A stretch of 64,000 nt of DNA from Lichtheimia corymbifera B2541 (GCA_000697475.1 JNEU01001172.1:122321-186320), one strand, 5' to 3'. Counted from the first letter of the stretch, positions 47,364 to 58,950 are shown. The notes: a model not told the origin generated them from the sequence alone. Translations and numbers: made by a program.

Positions 47364-48667
47364 CTACGGACTGTCGGTATGACCAGATGCAATCCAACGA
47401 TCATGGATATGTACAAGAGCCGGTATAATCATGCTTTCAATCTCAACACCTTCATTGAGTTCTTCAGGTGTCAGCGATAGCTCCTTTTCCGTAGCGTTCA
47501 TGATCATAGTCACTGTTTGTTTACGCGTCTTGAGCATGTTGCCGATCACAACTTGATGTCCATAACGTTGTAATGCTTGTCTTGCCTTGGGAACCAATAA
47601 CGACATGTCGGTTTCGAGCTATTAGTTATAGGATAGCATTAGCAATGGTAGACAGTAGTGGTTGAATGTTATATATATAACTTGCCTTGAACGAAACAAT
47701 TAAACCTTGCGATGCCCAGTTGCTCACCAATGGCTTTAAGAACTTGGGTACTTGATCCAACACCAAATTAAGAGCACCATCACGTGATTGAATCTTGTGC
47801 TCAGCCTATATGAAAGGTGTGAATACTATTGCCATGGAGACACACGCACACATACACATTACCATTTTCTGGGATGGGATGAAAAAGTCACTGACGGCAG
47901 CTGCAAGGTAGTACATGGATTTATTGCCAAGACGAGCGAGGATGTGGCATGCGCTTTGTAATTTGAACAAGTAGTCTGACAGGGTCACAAAGTCGAGTTG
48001 CAATAGCATGTTTTGTTCCTTTGCACGATGGTATTCGCTGAGAATGACATGCATCTCCTTTGCATATGCTGGATCCACTATAAAGAGAGAGAGCAAATAT
48101 TAAGACATAAGCACAGAGAGATCATTAGTGAGTGATGATGACCTACCGCATACTGAGCCATCCTCTTTGGTGACCATATAGTCGAGAAAAGCTCTGTTGG
48201 GATTGTGTGTATAATGGCGTTGGAAAGGTTCGAGACTGAACTGGCGATGCATGAATACAACAGCATATCCAGCCTTGATGAAGTATTCGGCGGATGTAGC
48301 ACCACGGTTGCCGTTACTAAAGTTATCAATGAAGCGAACGGTCTGGTTCTCAAGAGGTACTGTGGTGCCACCACTCTACAAACAAATAGCTATTAGCATG
48401 CTTTCCAAGTAGTACTATGGCCACATAGGACCTATCTACCCACCCACACTATCTTTAACTTACCGTAATGAGGACTACCCGAGTACCCTGCTGACGGTGA
48501 TAATCAACGAAGGCTGACAATCTTTGTTCAAAGCGGTCGAGATCAGCAGGAGGCTTGTTTGTGTTGAAGTAGACATCGGGGTCAATGATGCCTTGACCGT
48601 TATCGAGCAGTTGTTCTCCAGAAGTGGCAGGCATGAGGTAATCAGGAATAACTTCTTGGGAGCTCAT
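47364..48667 (-). CDS. CAB2: Phosphopantothenate--cysteine ligase (CoA biosynthesis)
   Basis: Joins 4'-phosphopantothenate to cysteine in coenzyme A synthesis. Five exons (48464-48667, 48147-48375, 47863-48077, 47686-47805, 47364-47618) join in phase to 340 residues. Seen: [20 protein letters not shown] then [14 protein letters not shown], the nucleotide-binding signature; [13 protein letters not shown], the conserved AAVSDF active-site loop; and GLIVSFKLETD with [10 protein letters not shown]. Intron 4 begins GCAAGT (AAG|GCAAGT) instead of GT, a GC-AG intron; only that joint restores FKLETD. Confidence 0.95.
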
Positions 48668-48987
48668 GATGACTCAGGTGCTTTTATTCGGAGCCTGGGT
48701 TCCAACGAACGACGACGACGACAAGTTGAGTGGATAAGTATGCAAATGATAGAACTCTCACGATATCCAACGACGTGTTGACCAATTGTATTTTTCTCCT
48801 GTTTACCTGCATGGGCATCTCCTTTTATGCAACATTACATATTATTATGCCACCCACCATCATCAACCTGTATCTCTGTGTATATCCTTATTACATTTTG
48901 TATTTTATGAGAAATGATAACGGGGGGAAAAAGAGGATGAACAATGTACGTTTTGCAATGAATGGGAAAAAGGATCATGTTGATTTT
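48668..48987. other. Intergenic, no gene seen
   Basis: Promoter of CAB2 and 3' flank of the mitochondrial ribosomal protein gene; no motif-bearing ORF. Confidence 0.55.
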
Positions 48988-49933
48988 TTACACCACTTGG
49001 TTGTTATGGCGACGCTTGTAAGGGTTTCGAAGCTCACGGACCAAATCCTCAGGCACTGGAGGCTGCTGTTCTCCAAGACCAGTAAATGTAACCTTGTTAA
49101 CGTCCTCAGGTGATGTGGTGAATTTCTCCTCTAAAGTAGATAGATGTATCATGATTAGATTGGGGGCGGGTTGTCATTGAGTTGTTGTCGTACCTCCACT
49201 TCTATCATCGTATTTAACTGAAGGCTTGGGGATCTCCACATCTGTGCCTCTCACGAATCGTGCCCATCGCTTGGTGATACGACCATCTTCCAATGTCTTT
49301 TCCACTTGCCGGCGTTCAATCCGAGTAGGGACTCTATTTGGTACAAAATGTCAAAATTCAAACCGATCATCGCATCATCAGTATCCACTTACTGTGTATC
49401 AGGATGCAGTAACATGACGTTCGAGTAATGAATTGGCATCTCCTTTCTCATAATACCCTCAGGTGCACCGGGTTGTTGAGGAACATGCTTCTTGGCCTAT
49501 ACTTCAAGTGTCAATCGAATCCATCAATGTCATCGTATCGTCTAGTATATCACTTGCCAGCTTCTTTCCTTCTACCAATACAGTGTTCGTTTGTCGGTTT
49601 ACTGCCTTGATTTCACCAATGGTGTCTTTGTCTTTGCCAGCAATGATAGCAACCTATACAGTCCCATTAGGTGTCATGTCACAAGGCGATGCCGAAAAAA
49701 AAAAGTCCAACCTTGTCGCCCTTGACAATGTTCCATTGCTTGATGCGATCCTTTGGGTTGACCCACTTTGGGACAGAAATATGACGAGAGCTGATACCCT
49801 GAGCTTTGAAACGGTGCATCGGAAAGGTCGGTTGGTTTCTTTGTGGTCGAAGCTGAGAAGGATACAGACACACCCTGCGAATCCGCACAACATTTTTCCT
49901 CTCACTACTCGTGACTGCAATTGATCTGACCAC
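48988..49933 (-). CDS. MRPL40: Mitochondrial large-subunit ribosomal protein uL24m
   Basis: KOW-domain protein of the mitochondrial ribosome. Five exons (49712-49933, 49558-49653, 49393-49496, 49194-49333, 48988-49130) join in phase to 234 residues. A basic, presumably mitochondrial-targeting N terminus is followed by VPKWVNPKDRIKQWNIVKGD and the KOW motif VAIIAGKDKDTIGEIKAVNR. Next come NTVLVEGKKLAKKHVP and IHYSNVMLLHP, with ITKRWARF further on. Intron 2 starts GCAAGT (CTG|GCAAGT); a GT donor three bases away would break the frame, so this is a second GC-AG intron. The tail ends RNPYKRRHNNQVV. Confidence 0.88.
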
Positions 49934-50241
49934 ATTGTAAAGGCAAATACAGCAGTATCATTATTATCATTGTATTGCATCCTCATCCCATCCCATCTCA
50001 CTATTGTTCCCATGTCAGTGTTGTTATTAAACCATCATATGTATTCAGTTGAACCCTCAATTCACAATAAACATCTCTCTATACAAGCTCATGCATCACA
50101 ACCAATGATCCTTCCTCCTCCTCCTCCTCATCATGTTCATTGTATCACACAGATCATGCATATTAGGTCACAAATGCTGGGACAATTTCTTTTAATGTCG
50201 AAACAATGACGCTAGATAGTAGCTAGGCGACAACGCAACAT
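49934..50241. other. Short intergenic region, no gene seen
   Basis: Promoter of the uL24m gene and 3' flank of RPL31; a CTC/TCC run lies near 50110-50130. Confidence 0.55.
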
Positions 50242-50419
50242 TTACTCATCGTCAACAACGACGGTCTCCAAACCTATAATAACATCAAGTTAGTCACCAT
50301 GGCAACCATTAAATAAGCATATATCGCTGCATAGCACCATCCAACAACAATGATCCTGATATCTCCATTTTTCCCAAATCAAGACCAGTTGTGATTGATG
50401 CAAGCAAGCCCATATTGCA

Positions 50420-50503
<84 letters not shown>

Positions 50504-50840
50504 TACCCTTGGCACCGTTGGGAGTAGGGACAAAGGTGACGTAGGAGTAAAGCTTGTGGACAGCATCCTCATCATCGTTACGCTTGCGAGCAATGCGGAC
50601 ACGAATGCGGTGGGGGACATTGCGAACACCACGAGCCCAGAGAGCCTTGTTAAGACCAGTGTCAATACGGACATCGGGGGTACCCATGGCCTTGACGGCG
50701 AACTCCTTGACAGCCTTGATAGCGTGGGGAGTGCGCTTCTTGAAGGAGCGACCATGGACCAACTTGTGCAAGTGGATGGTGTACTCGCGAGTGACGACGT
50801 CGGCAAGGGTCGAACGCTTCTGGGTGTTCTTGGGAGCCAT
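50242..50840 (-). CDS. RPL31: Ribosomal protein eL31
   Basis: Cytosolic 60S ribosomal protein located near the peptide exit tunnel. Exon 1 (50507-50840) and exon 2 (50242-50273) join in phase to 121 residues, the expected length. Seen: [31 protein letters not shown] THAIK region, [20 protein letters not shown], and [18 protein letters not shown]. It ends [11 protein letters not shown]. The 233-nt intron carries two 39-nt A tracts on the plus strand (T tracts in the pre-mRNA). G/C-rich third positions are more marked than in neighbouring genes, as usual for highly expressed ribosomal genes. Confidence 0.97.
50423..50501. repeat. Homopolymer A39-T-A39 within the RPL31 intron
   Basis: Thirty-nine A, one T, then thirty-nine A. 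In the pre-mRNA this becomes a U-tract of about 79 nt that starts within a few bases of the 5' splice site. Confidence 0.9.
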
Positions 50841-51107
50841 TGCTAGATACAAAAGATGGATATTTAGAATGGATGCATCGATTGAATGGATGTATGCATT
50901 ATTTGATAATGGATGGATGGATGGCTATGATATTTTACCTTATAATACGAGGAGAGGAGGAACGTTGAGTTGCTGCCTTGTCTTTCTTACTTATGTGCGG
51001 ACTTTGATCTTTTTTCACTTTCCACTCACCCACTCATCAATCCCAAAGGCACATCGCTTTTCCCTTTCTCTCCCTCCCTTTCACGTTCACACACACGCGT
51101 ATATACA

Positions 51108-52110
51108 ATGACATCGCCTTCTTCAATGGTACAGCTACTTGAATTCATCTTTGCACTTTTGCTTTTAAAAACTAATCACTTTACACTAGGATGACTTGTC
51201 TTCTCTACACGACGAACCCCATTCCACCAATGCCGAAGCACCTGACAACCTCTCGAAAAATGATACCGATGGCCAAGCAACCAATTTATCTGAGAAACCT
51301 ACACAAACCGATGCAAAGGTAATGCATATGATAATAATACAAGCATAAACAAAGTTTGCTCATGTGCTATGTTCCTAGTCATCAAGGCGTGGATCTCGTT
51401 TTGGATGGTTACTGTGGATGATCTTGTCACTGGGTGCTATTTGGTTCTCGTTGATGGTTGTGGATGAAGCATGCAATCGACATTATTGCAATGACTTGAT
51501 GGATATTGTTTCGGATCATACGCTTATGCTTCAACTCAAACAGCAAGAAGCGAGCTTGTGGATGAATGAACACGTGAATCCTTGGGTGCAGGACAAATAT
51601 CAACAATGGAACGACTGGGTGCAGCACCATCGTGATCAACTAAAGACTGCTGTGATCGAATGGGCCGAGCCAAAAGTTTGTCAGCCACCCGTAACTGAAA
51701 CTACCACAGCAACTGTCACTCAATCAACCACGTTACATCGCACTGCCACCGTGGAAAAGACTGTTTATCAAACATCAACTCTGAGGGAAACGGATACTAT
51801 CACATCTACAGCCCACCACACAGATACAATTACCAACTTTGCCACAGTGACGGACACGAAGACGGTGACCGATACGACGACATCAGTCAATTACGCTACA
51901 ATCCACCACACAACTACTGTCACGGATACGGTTGCTCTCCCAAGCACAATCACTGTTACTGATACAGATACAACTACCATCACCGCTACCGTTACCTCTA
52001 CTGAGACCTTGAAAGAAACTTTGACTGAGACCATCACTGATACGGTCACTGAACATGCAATCAAAACCATCACCAAGACAATGACCCCAGATGCTGAACC
52101 AACCGATTAG
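51108..52110 (+). CDS. Thr-rich single-pass (type II) membrane protein
   Basis: Exons 51108-51128, 51190-51318 and 51379-52110 join in phase to 293 residues. An acidic, presumably cytosolic N terminus (NLSKNDTDGQATNLSEKPTQ) with a basic SSRRGSRFG stretch precedes one membrane helix (WLLWMILSLGAIWFSLMVV). A charged helical segment follows (QQEASLWMNEHVNPWVQDKY). The last ~140 residues are made almost entirely of Thr/Val/Ile/Asp/Ser in repeated TxTxT and TDT patterns (TVTDTKTVTDTTTS; TDTDTTTITATVTSTETL). I do not recognise a family. The composition suits an O-mannosylated wall-facing stalk or a self-associating beta structure; both are inference. Unspliced reading of exon 1 gives a short alternative product ending in the intron. 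Confidence 0.75.
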
Positions 52111-52339
52111 TTTTATTTACGTGCTTGATGCATTCTTGTTTTTCGAGTACCAAATATAATTTTGTATATACCTTTTCTTCATTGCATAATTCTACATGTT
52201 GTTAATAACCTTGTCCTGTGATAAGAGTGTCGATCTCAACCACATAAAACAACTCAAATGACATAGTAATATATTCAAGTAGCCCGTTGTATTAGACCAA
52301 ACAATAATAATAATAGTAAAAAACAGTGCCTAGGTTTAT
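52111..52339. other. Short convergent intergenic spacer
   Basis: 3' flanks of two convergent genes; nothing recognisable. Confidence 0.6.
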
Positions 52340-53809
52340 CTAATCCAATGGCACCCAATCTCTGGGATTCTTGAGAACTTCTATCAGATCAGCTTCTTGA
52401 GTATTGACTTCTGGTTCGTGCATGTATTCCCATCGAGAAGTGAGCGGCAAAGACATGAGAATGGCTTCAATCCTTGATCCCGGTGTTTGGAGACCGAATT
52501 TGGTACCACGATCCCATACCAAGTTGAATTCGACATAGCGACCACGACGCAATTGTTGCCATCGTTTCATCTCGGGGGTGAACTTCATATCCTTACGCTT
52601 TTGGACAATGGGGACATAAGCCGTGGAGAAGCGATTACCCATTTCCTTGACAAATCCAAATAGCTCTTCGATAGGCTTGTCATCGAGATCGTCAAAAAAG
52701 ATGCCACCGATACCACGAGCTTCACCACGATGCTTGATGAAAAAGTACTTGTCACACCACTGCTTGAAGGTACTATAGTACTTTTTGTCATACTTGTCGC
52801 AGCCATCCTTGAGTACTTGATGGAAATGAATAGCATCCTCTTCGAATAAGTAACTTGGTGTCAAATCAGCACCGCCACCGAACCACCACATTTTGGGAGT
52901 GCCATCAGGATTTTCAATTTCAAAGTAGCGGTAGTTCATATGCACGGTTGGACAATTGGGATTATGTGGATGCATCACAAGCGAAATGCCTGCTGCAAAG
53001 AAAGGAACAGGACCATCCGCTGAGATTTCCTTGCCACGGTCATGTCGCATTTGTTCAACAGCAGCTTTGGGAAGTTGGCCATACACCACCGAGACACCAA
53101 CACCAGCCTTTTCAAATACATTGCCGTCCTGCAGCACACATGTAATTCCTTCGCCACCTTCAGCACGTTGCCATGTTGTGCGTGAAAATTGTTTGCCATC
53201 AATCGCTTCAATATCTTGCACAATGCGGTTTTGTAAGCCTTTGATGAAAGCTTCCATACGTAAACGCATCGGATCGCTGTCGGTAATTGGTCCTTCCGAT
53301 CTCTGTAATATGAATATCCCGCCCCACCTTTGTCAGCACAACAACGTGATTTGTCTCCACCCACCCCTTGAACTTACCCTTTGTTTGTCATCAGCAACAG
53401 CATCACAATGAGCCTATAATGAATGAAAGAATGCCCATAAGTCACCATATCACAACCTTCCATCCTTATACACATTCAATATACCTCATTGTGTTTCCAG
53501 AGACCGTAGGTTAATGTGGCAGCGGCGGCGACAGTAACATAGCAAGCAGTTCGTCGATGTCTCCAAGCATTGGAAGCGGCAGTAGCTGTAGCAAGGGAAC
53601 GACGTTGGTTTGAAGCGCTATTGACATGTTAATAATAAATAATGATATGTCGCGCGCGCGTGTTGTTGAATATACTTACAGGTGTCTTAAAGCAAGGGAA
53701 GGTTGTTGCACTGAAGGAGACAGGGTGTTAGGAAAACAGTATCAACTCTTTTTGGTAATCGCGATTACTTACATCGAGACAAGGATCTTGACGCACGACC
53801 TGCCAACAT
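52340..53809 (-). CDS. HEM13: Coproporphyrinogen III oxidase (aerobic)
   Basis: Oxygen-dependent oxidative decarboxylation of coproporphyrinogen III in heme synthesis. Five exons (53773-53809, 53680-53710, 53485-53617, 53378-53413, 52340-53302) join in phase to 399 residues. The enzyme domain is complete: [78 protein letters not shown], and the end signature [20 protein letters not shown]. The first ~90 residues are a basic, Ala/Ser/Arg-rich extension ([13 protein letters not shown]) with a hydrophobic stretch ([14 protein letters not shown]). That looks like a mitochondrial presequence plus membrane anchor, as in animals and unlike the cytosolic yeast enzyme. Confidence 0.96.
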
Positions 53810-54436
53810 GGTGTGTAGAAATGAGAGAGTGTGGGAAGAGAAGTACTGTCAAGTCTCCAAGTCATCCTTGTGCACACCCATAAAAATAAGGCCGGAGTGC
53901 CAAACCCGACGATAGCTGGCATATGTGATGCATCATCACGCCATACCACTTTAGAAATTGTGGCGAGGTTTTCCATGGGTAATCAATCATTGCTTGTAAT
54001 ACGACATCGGTTGGTAATTTTATCCACAATTGCCCTGTGCTCTATGCTCCAAAAGAGGGTGGATGTCGTATATATCCTGACCTAGGCATGTAACGAAGGC
54101 TGTTGTATCACCACCACCTGCCTGTCAATCTTTGCACATGAAACAAAAGGTTCACTTTCAAACACCATAAACACCCTTCTCCGAAGCACGAACAATCACT
54201 GACGAAAACATCGTATTCTTTATAGAAAAACCGGATGACAAGTTTCTACGGCTCCATGTTGGCTTATGTAACCATGTCACATACCACTATCCACCACCAT
54301 CCACCACCAGTATGAATATCATCATATAATAGGATCTCGGTAATATAACATTTGGGCTGGCATTTCTAGTGCTTTGAGAAGCATGAATTTCCCAGGTGTG
54401 GCTTTTATTTCCTTCTATTCTATATTCTTCTTCTAC
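53810..54436. other. Divergent promoter region, no gene seen
   Basis: Between HEM13 (minus) and the splicing factor gene (plus). No supported ORF. Confidence 0.55.
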
Positions 54437-55913
54437 ATGCAACCATTCAACAAGTATTATCCTCCTGATTGGACGCCCGATAAGGTATGATGCAATAGCA
54501 TGCAAACGTGGATGACTTGCTAATGTACTCATGGATAGGGTTCTGTCAATAAGCATGTGGGGAAACACCCTTTGGGCGATCGTGCACGAAAGCTGGATCA
54601 AGGCATCTTGGTTGTCAGGTGAGAGAGACTCTTTGAGAAGGGAGAATTGGATGAATAATCTCGTTTGCCCCTTTCTCTGTTGCCCATACGGGAACACACG
54701 TCTGCAAAAGATTTGAACTGCCATTCAACATATGGTGTACTGGATGCGAGAATCACATTGGCAGAGGTATCAATCGTGGGCTGGGTCTATAATTGGATTG
54801 CGCATTAACATGGATTCTCCTCCCCAGGTGTTCGATACAATGCCGAGAAGAAAAAGATTGGCAATTATTACAGCACACCCATCCTGCAATTTCGCATGAA
54901 ATGTCACTTATGCAGCAACTGGATCGAGATACACACCGACCCAAAGGTAGATTCGTATAAGGCACTGGATCATCATTGACATGGAACTAACAACCAATGG
55001 TTTAGAATACCGATTACAAAGTTGTTAGTGGTGCTCGCAAAAAGGTCGAGGAATGGGAACCAGAGGATACAGAGGTGATCAAATTGAAAGGTAAAGGTCT
55101 CATCCACCGCTAGTTGGGAAAAGGAGTCTCATCATCATATGTATGATAACTATGCAGATGAGGAAACCAAGGAACGTCTCGAGTCGGATGCAATGTTTCG
55201 CCTTGAACATGGTGTCATGGATCAGCAAGTGGAGAAGGAGAGCGTGCCTGTGTTGACTCAGTTACAACAGCTCCAGAATTCAAGTTGGAGTGATCCGTAT
55301 ACCCGATCGCAGCAACTACGACGCAAATTCAGAGAGCAGAAAAAGAAGGACAAAGCACTCGAGGAAGAAGCTGATCGGATACGTGATAAGCACTCTTTGC
55401 ACATTCCATTATTGCCCGAGACAGTGGATGACGTGGTACGAGCCAAAATGATACAATATTCAGGTGAGAGAAGCATGGTTGGGAAAGGGGAAACGTGTCG
55501 TATGCAGATCACTTATATCCTACTTTATAGATCCATCCCTTGTTGAAAAGCGCAAATTGGAAAAGACAGCCTCCACCTTGTTCCCAACAAAAAGGAAAAG
55601 CAAAAGCGATTCCAATAAGAGCGTGGCACAAGAACTCGGCTTGCGTGCAATGACCCATACCAGGCTCAAGCTCGACCCCTTTTTGCAACAATCGAAATCC
55701 GCCCTGCCACAACACAAGGAAAAAGAAGACATAGCAATCGTCAAACCAAGCAAGAAAAGGCGGTTGCCATCACAAGGTGGGTACACAGACAACAACAATG
55801 ACAGCAGCAACATCCATCATGGTGGTGGTATACCCGGTGCTCAGCAACCAAATGATAAAGTACAGCCATTAGTCTCCTATGGTAGTTCTGATTCTGACGA
55901 GCCTGATGAATAA
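54437..55913 (+). CDS. CCDC130/Saf4-type CWC16-family splicing factor
   Basis: Spliceosome-associated protein of the CWC16 (Yju2/CCDC130) family. Seven exons (54437-54484, 54539-54618, 54711-54766, 54828-54946, 55006-55090, 55158-55463, 55531-55913) join in phase to 358 residues. The conserved N-terminal domain contains [30 protein letters not shown], a four-Cys zinc site ([10 protein letters not shown] and [11 protein letters not shown]), the [17 protein letters not shown] block and [16 protein letters not shown]. Helical, charged middle ([20 protein letters not shown]) and disordered C-terminal parts follow, ending with the acidic [12 protein letters not shown]. The chosen start ([10 protein letters not shown]) lacks the usual few residues before NKYYPP, so a short upstream exon is possible. 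Confidence 0.93.
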
Positions 55914-55979
55914 ATGGCATACTATATATTGTTATACCAAATGAGATGATGTATTTACAAGATCAGTATGATTATATAT

Positions 55980-56018
<39 letters not shown>
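55980..56018. repeat. GT dinucleotide microsatellite
   Basis: About 18 uninterrupted GT units lie between two convergent genes; likely length-polymorphic. Confidence 0.95.
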
Positions 56019-56020
<2 letters not shown>

Positions 56021-56085
56021 GGATGGCACGCGGATAAATGGTAAGTGTATGGGAAGATCAAGTCATGTGCAATATGGAATGTCCT

Positions 56086-56974
56086 CTAAATGGAAGGGTG
56101 GATCTCATCCATAATGGGATATGGGTTTTCTGGGTTGATGATTGCATTCTCGACTGTCAACAAGAGCTGTGTGGAGGATGACGATTTGCTAGCCATGCTA
56201 TAGATCTTGACTTCAACAAAGAGTGGGAATTGCTGGAAAAAATCTTCCATATCTTCGGTGACCAAGGGCTGACCATCTTCGAGCTGATGATACGTATAGA
56301 CATGACCCGTGCGTACTTTGACTAATAATCGTGACATGCCTGTCATAGCTGCTGGTCGAGATTTGAGTTTGTTGAAGATATCTTCGGCCAAAAGCTCTGG
56401 ATTATCTTGCAGGATTGGCAAATGATCATACGCAAATGCATCGGACGGATGATGATAAATCTTATTTTCCAGCCATTCTTCGAATAATCGAGAAACATGC
56501 GATGCCACTTTGCTTGTATTACCGAGTGTGGGCAGCTGTTACAAACGAAAAAAGAAAAAGAATTTTCTCTCGGTCAGCTATCAAAGAGTCAATCTATCGT
56601 TTTTTCCCGTCGTCATACCGATATGAAACGATTGCCGCCATCCATAAAATAGGTATTCTGGTAACGAGATATTTGAGCGTTGTTTTGGTCAGTCATTTCC
56701 TCTTCAAAGCTGCTGTATTCTTCGCAAATCATTGAAGTGGTGGGTGATGACATGTCGTCAGTTGCCTCAGCAACGGTGCTAAACGTTGCACCTGAAGATG
56801 TTTGTGTTTGGTTGTCGTCTTCTTCATATCGCAAAGGAACGGCAGATGGGACACCTGTTGTGCGAGGTTTCTCGTTTGTATCGACTACACAACGTATGAA
56901 TATTAGCATGTTGCTGAATATCTTGCGAAATAAGAAAAGGCACACATACGTAAATGGCTTGTGGCGGTAAACAT
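56086..56974 (-). CDS. Unrecognised 246-aa protein
   Basis: Exons 56950-56974, 56619-56884 and 56086-56535 join in phase to 246 residues. The first intron was placed by its GTATGT donor, TGCTAAT branch site and GTGTAG acceptor, giving MFTATSHLLDTNEKPRTT. The N-terminal ~100 residues are acidic, Ser/Thr-rich and disordered. The C-terminal ~145 residues look folded (HVSRLFEEWLENKIYHHPSD; ALLAEDIF-like PELLAEDIFNKLKSRP; MSRLLVKVRTGHVYTYHQLE; QFPLFVEVKIYSM) and do not match a family I know. The 5' end is less certain because an unspliced reading upstream is also open. Confidence 0.65.
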
Positions 56975-58182
56975 GTGGAAGGATAATGGGAATAAGAAAA
57001 AGAAAGAAAAGGACACAATGACCCCACACACAATAGAAATTTATGGATGGCAACCCCGGTTCCCAATAAGATCCCCCTTTCTGCAATGGGAATTAGTAGA
57101 CCGACAAAGAGGTAACCACAACTCGCTTTGACCGGGAGTTGCCGATCAAGTTATTGAAAACAGATCGGCTGAGTAGGGGTTTTCTTTACAATTCCGCGGT
57201 TAGAAAGGTTTTGATTGGGGTCGTGTGCACCAGTTTTCTGGACTAAATAGCACGTAAGCTTGACAGGGAGAGTTTTTCTTCCTTCCCGCTTTTGCCCTTT
57301 ACCTTTCATATTGCAAGAGGGAAAATTTAGCCTTCATAGTACGTTGGATGGCTTTTTATCTTCTACCATCCAGAGTCTCCAAGTAGCTTTACATTATGCA
57401 ATCATTTCACATTGGAAAAAAAGAAAATGATATTAATAGCGTCGTCTTTGATACCCTTGCCAAATGCAGACCCAGCGAAACAAGTTCACGTCTTCATCAC
57501 TTGACATCATCGCTCTCTCATCGCTCTCTCATTCAACACGTTGTATGTAATACGCATGTCATTTTTATAAGTGAGCTCAATGCTACGATGATAAGAAGGA
57601 TGGTAAAAGTGCATTCCGCGGAAATGATCCGGCACATGAATTGGGTGTTAGTTGAGCTTGGATGATTGTGTTCAGTATGACAAATGAAATAAACGAGCTG
57701 GTAACCAAAGATGCGCAACCACGTGTTGACCTTGATGGTATGTAAGAAAACACCGAGCCCATACTCAGGTTTGCTTCAGGGCACTTTTTGACAGGATCCA
57801 CCATGTGGGGTGAAAAAACAATGACATAATGCAGACCCGCTCTCTCCCCATAATTGTGTTTGCTAGCTACCCATTAATGCAACCAAAAGGCACGATAGTT
57901 GAGATCCATCGTATGATATTTGTTCAATAGATAAGCCCCGTACCTGTCCTTGCGAAAGATTTCCACGATATGGCTTAACGCAACACCCATTATTGTATCG
58001 TGCCAAATAACATTTGTGTAAAAGCAGTATATTACTCTGATGCTTGTTTCCACATCCACCACTGTCATTCGCATCCTCAAGTCCCTTGCATCCCATGTTT
58101 GCATTCCAAGGAAATCGTTGGATTGTGTAACCTGATGGGATCTAGTACGTCGGTCATGTTTTGTTTTATTTGCAAAGAGAAT
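56975..58182. other. Intergenic (~1.2 kb), no gene supported
   Basis: Short overlapping ORFs (up to 92 codons) on both strands carry no motif and no consistent splice sites. Confidence 0.5.
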
Positions 58183-58950
58183 CTAATGCTTCTTCTCGAG
58201 GACAAACTTGTAAGCGATAGCACCGGCAACAAGCAAAGCAGGGATGACGACACGGAGGAAGCTATCATCGAAAAGTGAGTGTGTGAGAATCAACATGGAG
58301 CGAGCTTTTTATCGTGTGTATAACTTACGATCCAGACTTGGGTTGCTCAGGAAGCTCTCCGGCGCGGATGACGTTGAATTTGTGGTTATCCTTCTTGGAC
58401 TATGGGGAATCAAAAGCGTTTTAATGACATAAAGTGAAAGATGATCCATCATCGAACCACTTACAGCTTCATCCAATTCACCAATGAGGTACTTTTCGAG
58501 GATTTCACGAGCTTCGTCAGAGTGACCGATATCTTCAAAGGACTCAGTTGCATCCTTGCCTACCAGAAAAGTCCCAAATACCATGAGTCATCTCATATCC
58601 TATCACCTTTTAAGACTTGTATCATTACCTGCTTCATCAAGCAAAACTTCCTCGCCTATTTACGTTCAAAAGGAACACGTAGGATGGGAATGTGAGTGCA
58701 AGGTTCCAATATGTGGTGTTATAGTGTCCCTGTTTTTTGTAGTTTTCTTTACTTACCACCGGGATGCTATAATGACATGATAGTTTGTGAGCTTTTATAT
58801 CTTCTGATAAGACGTAGTTGAATACAAATGAATAAACTGTACCTCTTGCACGAATTCAGTGACATTGTAGACCTTGTTGTGAACCACGAGCCAAAGGTCG
58901 TTCTTGGTGGAGTGCTTTGCAACTTCTTCAGAAGAGTAAACGGAAGCCAT
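58183..58950 (-). CDS. CYB5: Cytochrome b5, tail-anchored
   Basis: Heme protein of the ER face that donates electrons to desaturases and P450s. Six exons (58843-58950, 58757-58766, 58629-58655, 58465-58559, 58329-58399, 58183-58261) join in phase to 129 residues. Seen: [19 protein letters not shown], the heme-ligand motif HPGG, and the second ligand in [12 protein letters not shown]; then a hydrophobic C-terminal anchor ([18 protein letters not shown]) with a short EKKH tail. HPGG is encoded by a 10-nt micro-exon (CATCCCGGTG) plus two bases of the next exon, which is itself only 27 nt. Without these two small exons the heme site would be lost. Confidence 0.95.

Noticed and set aside
50391..50846. 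Poly-lysine ORF on the plus strand across the RPL31 intron
   Set aside because: Created by the A39-T-A39 tract and antisense to RPL31; no independent support.
51427..52076. Minus-strand Val/Ser-rich ORFs opposite the Thr-rich protein
   Set aside because: Antisense shadows of the ACT/ACC-rich coding repeat.
57396..57665. 89-codon ORF in the 57-58 kb gap
   Set aside because: No motif, overlaps other random ORFs on both strands, AT-rich composition like flanking non-coding DNA.
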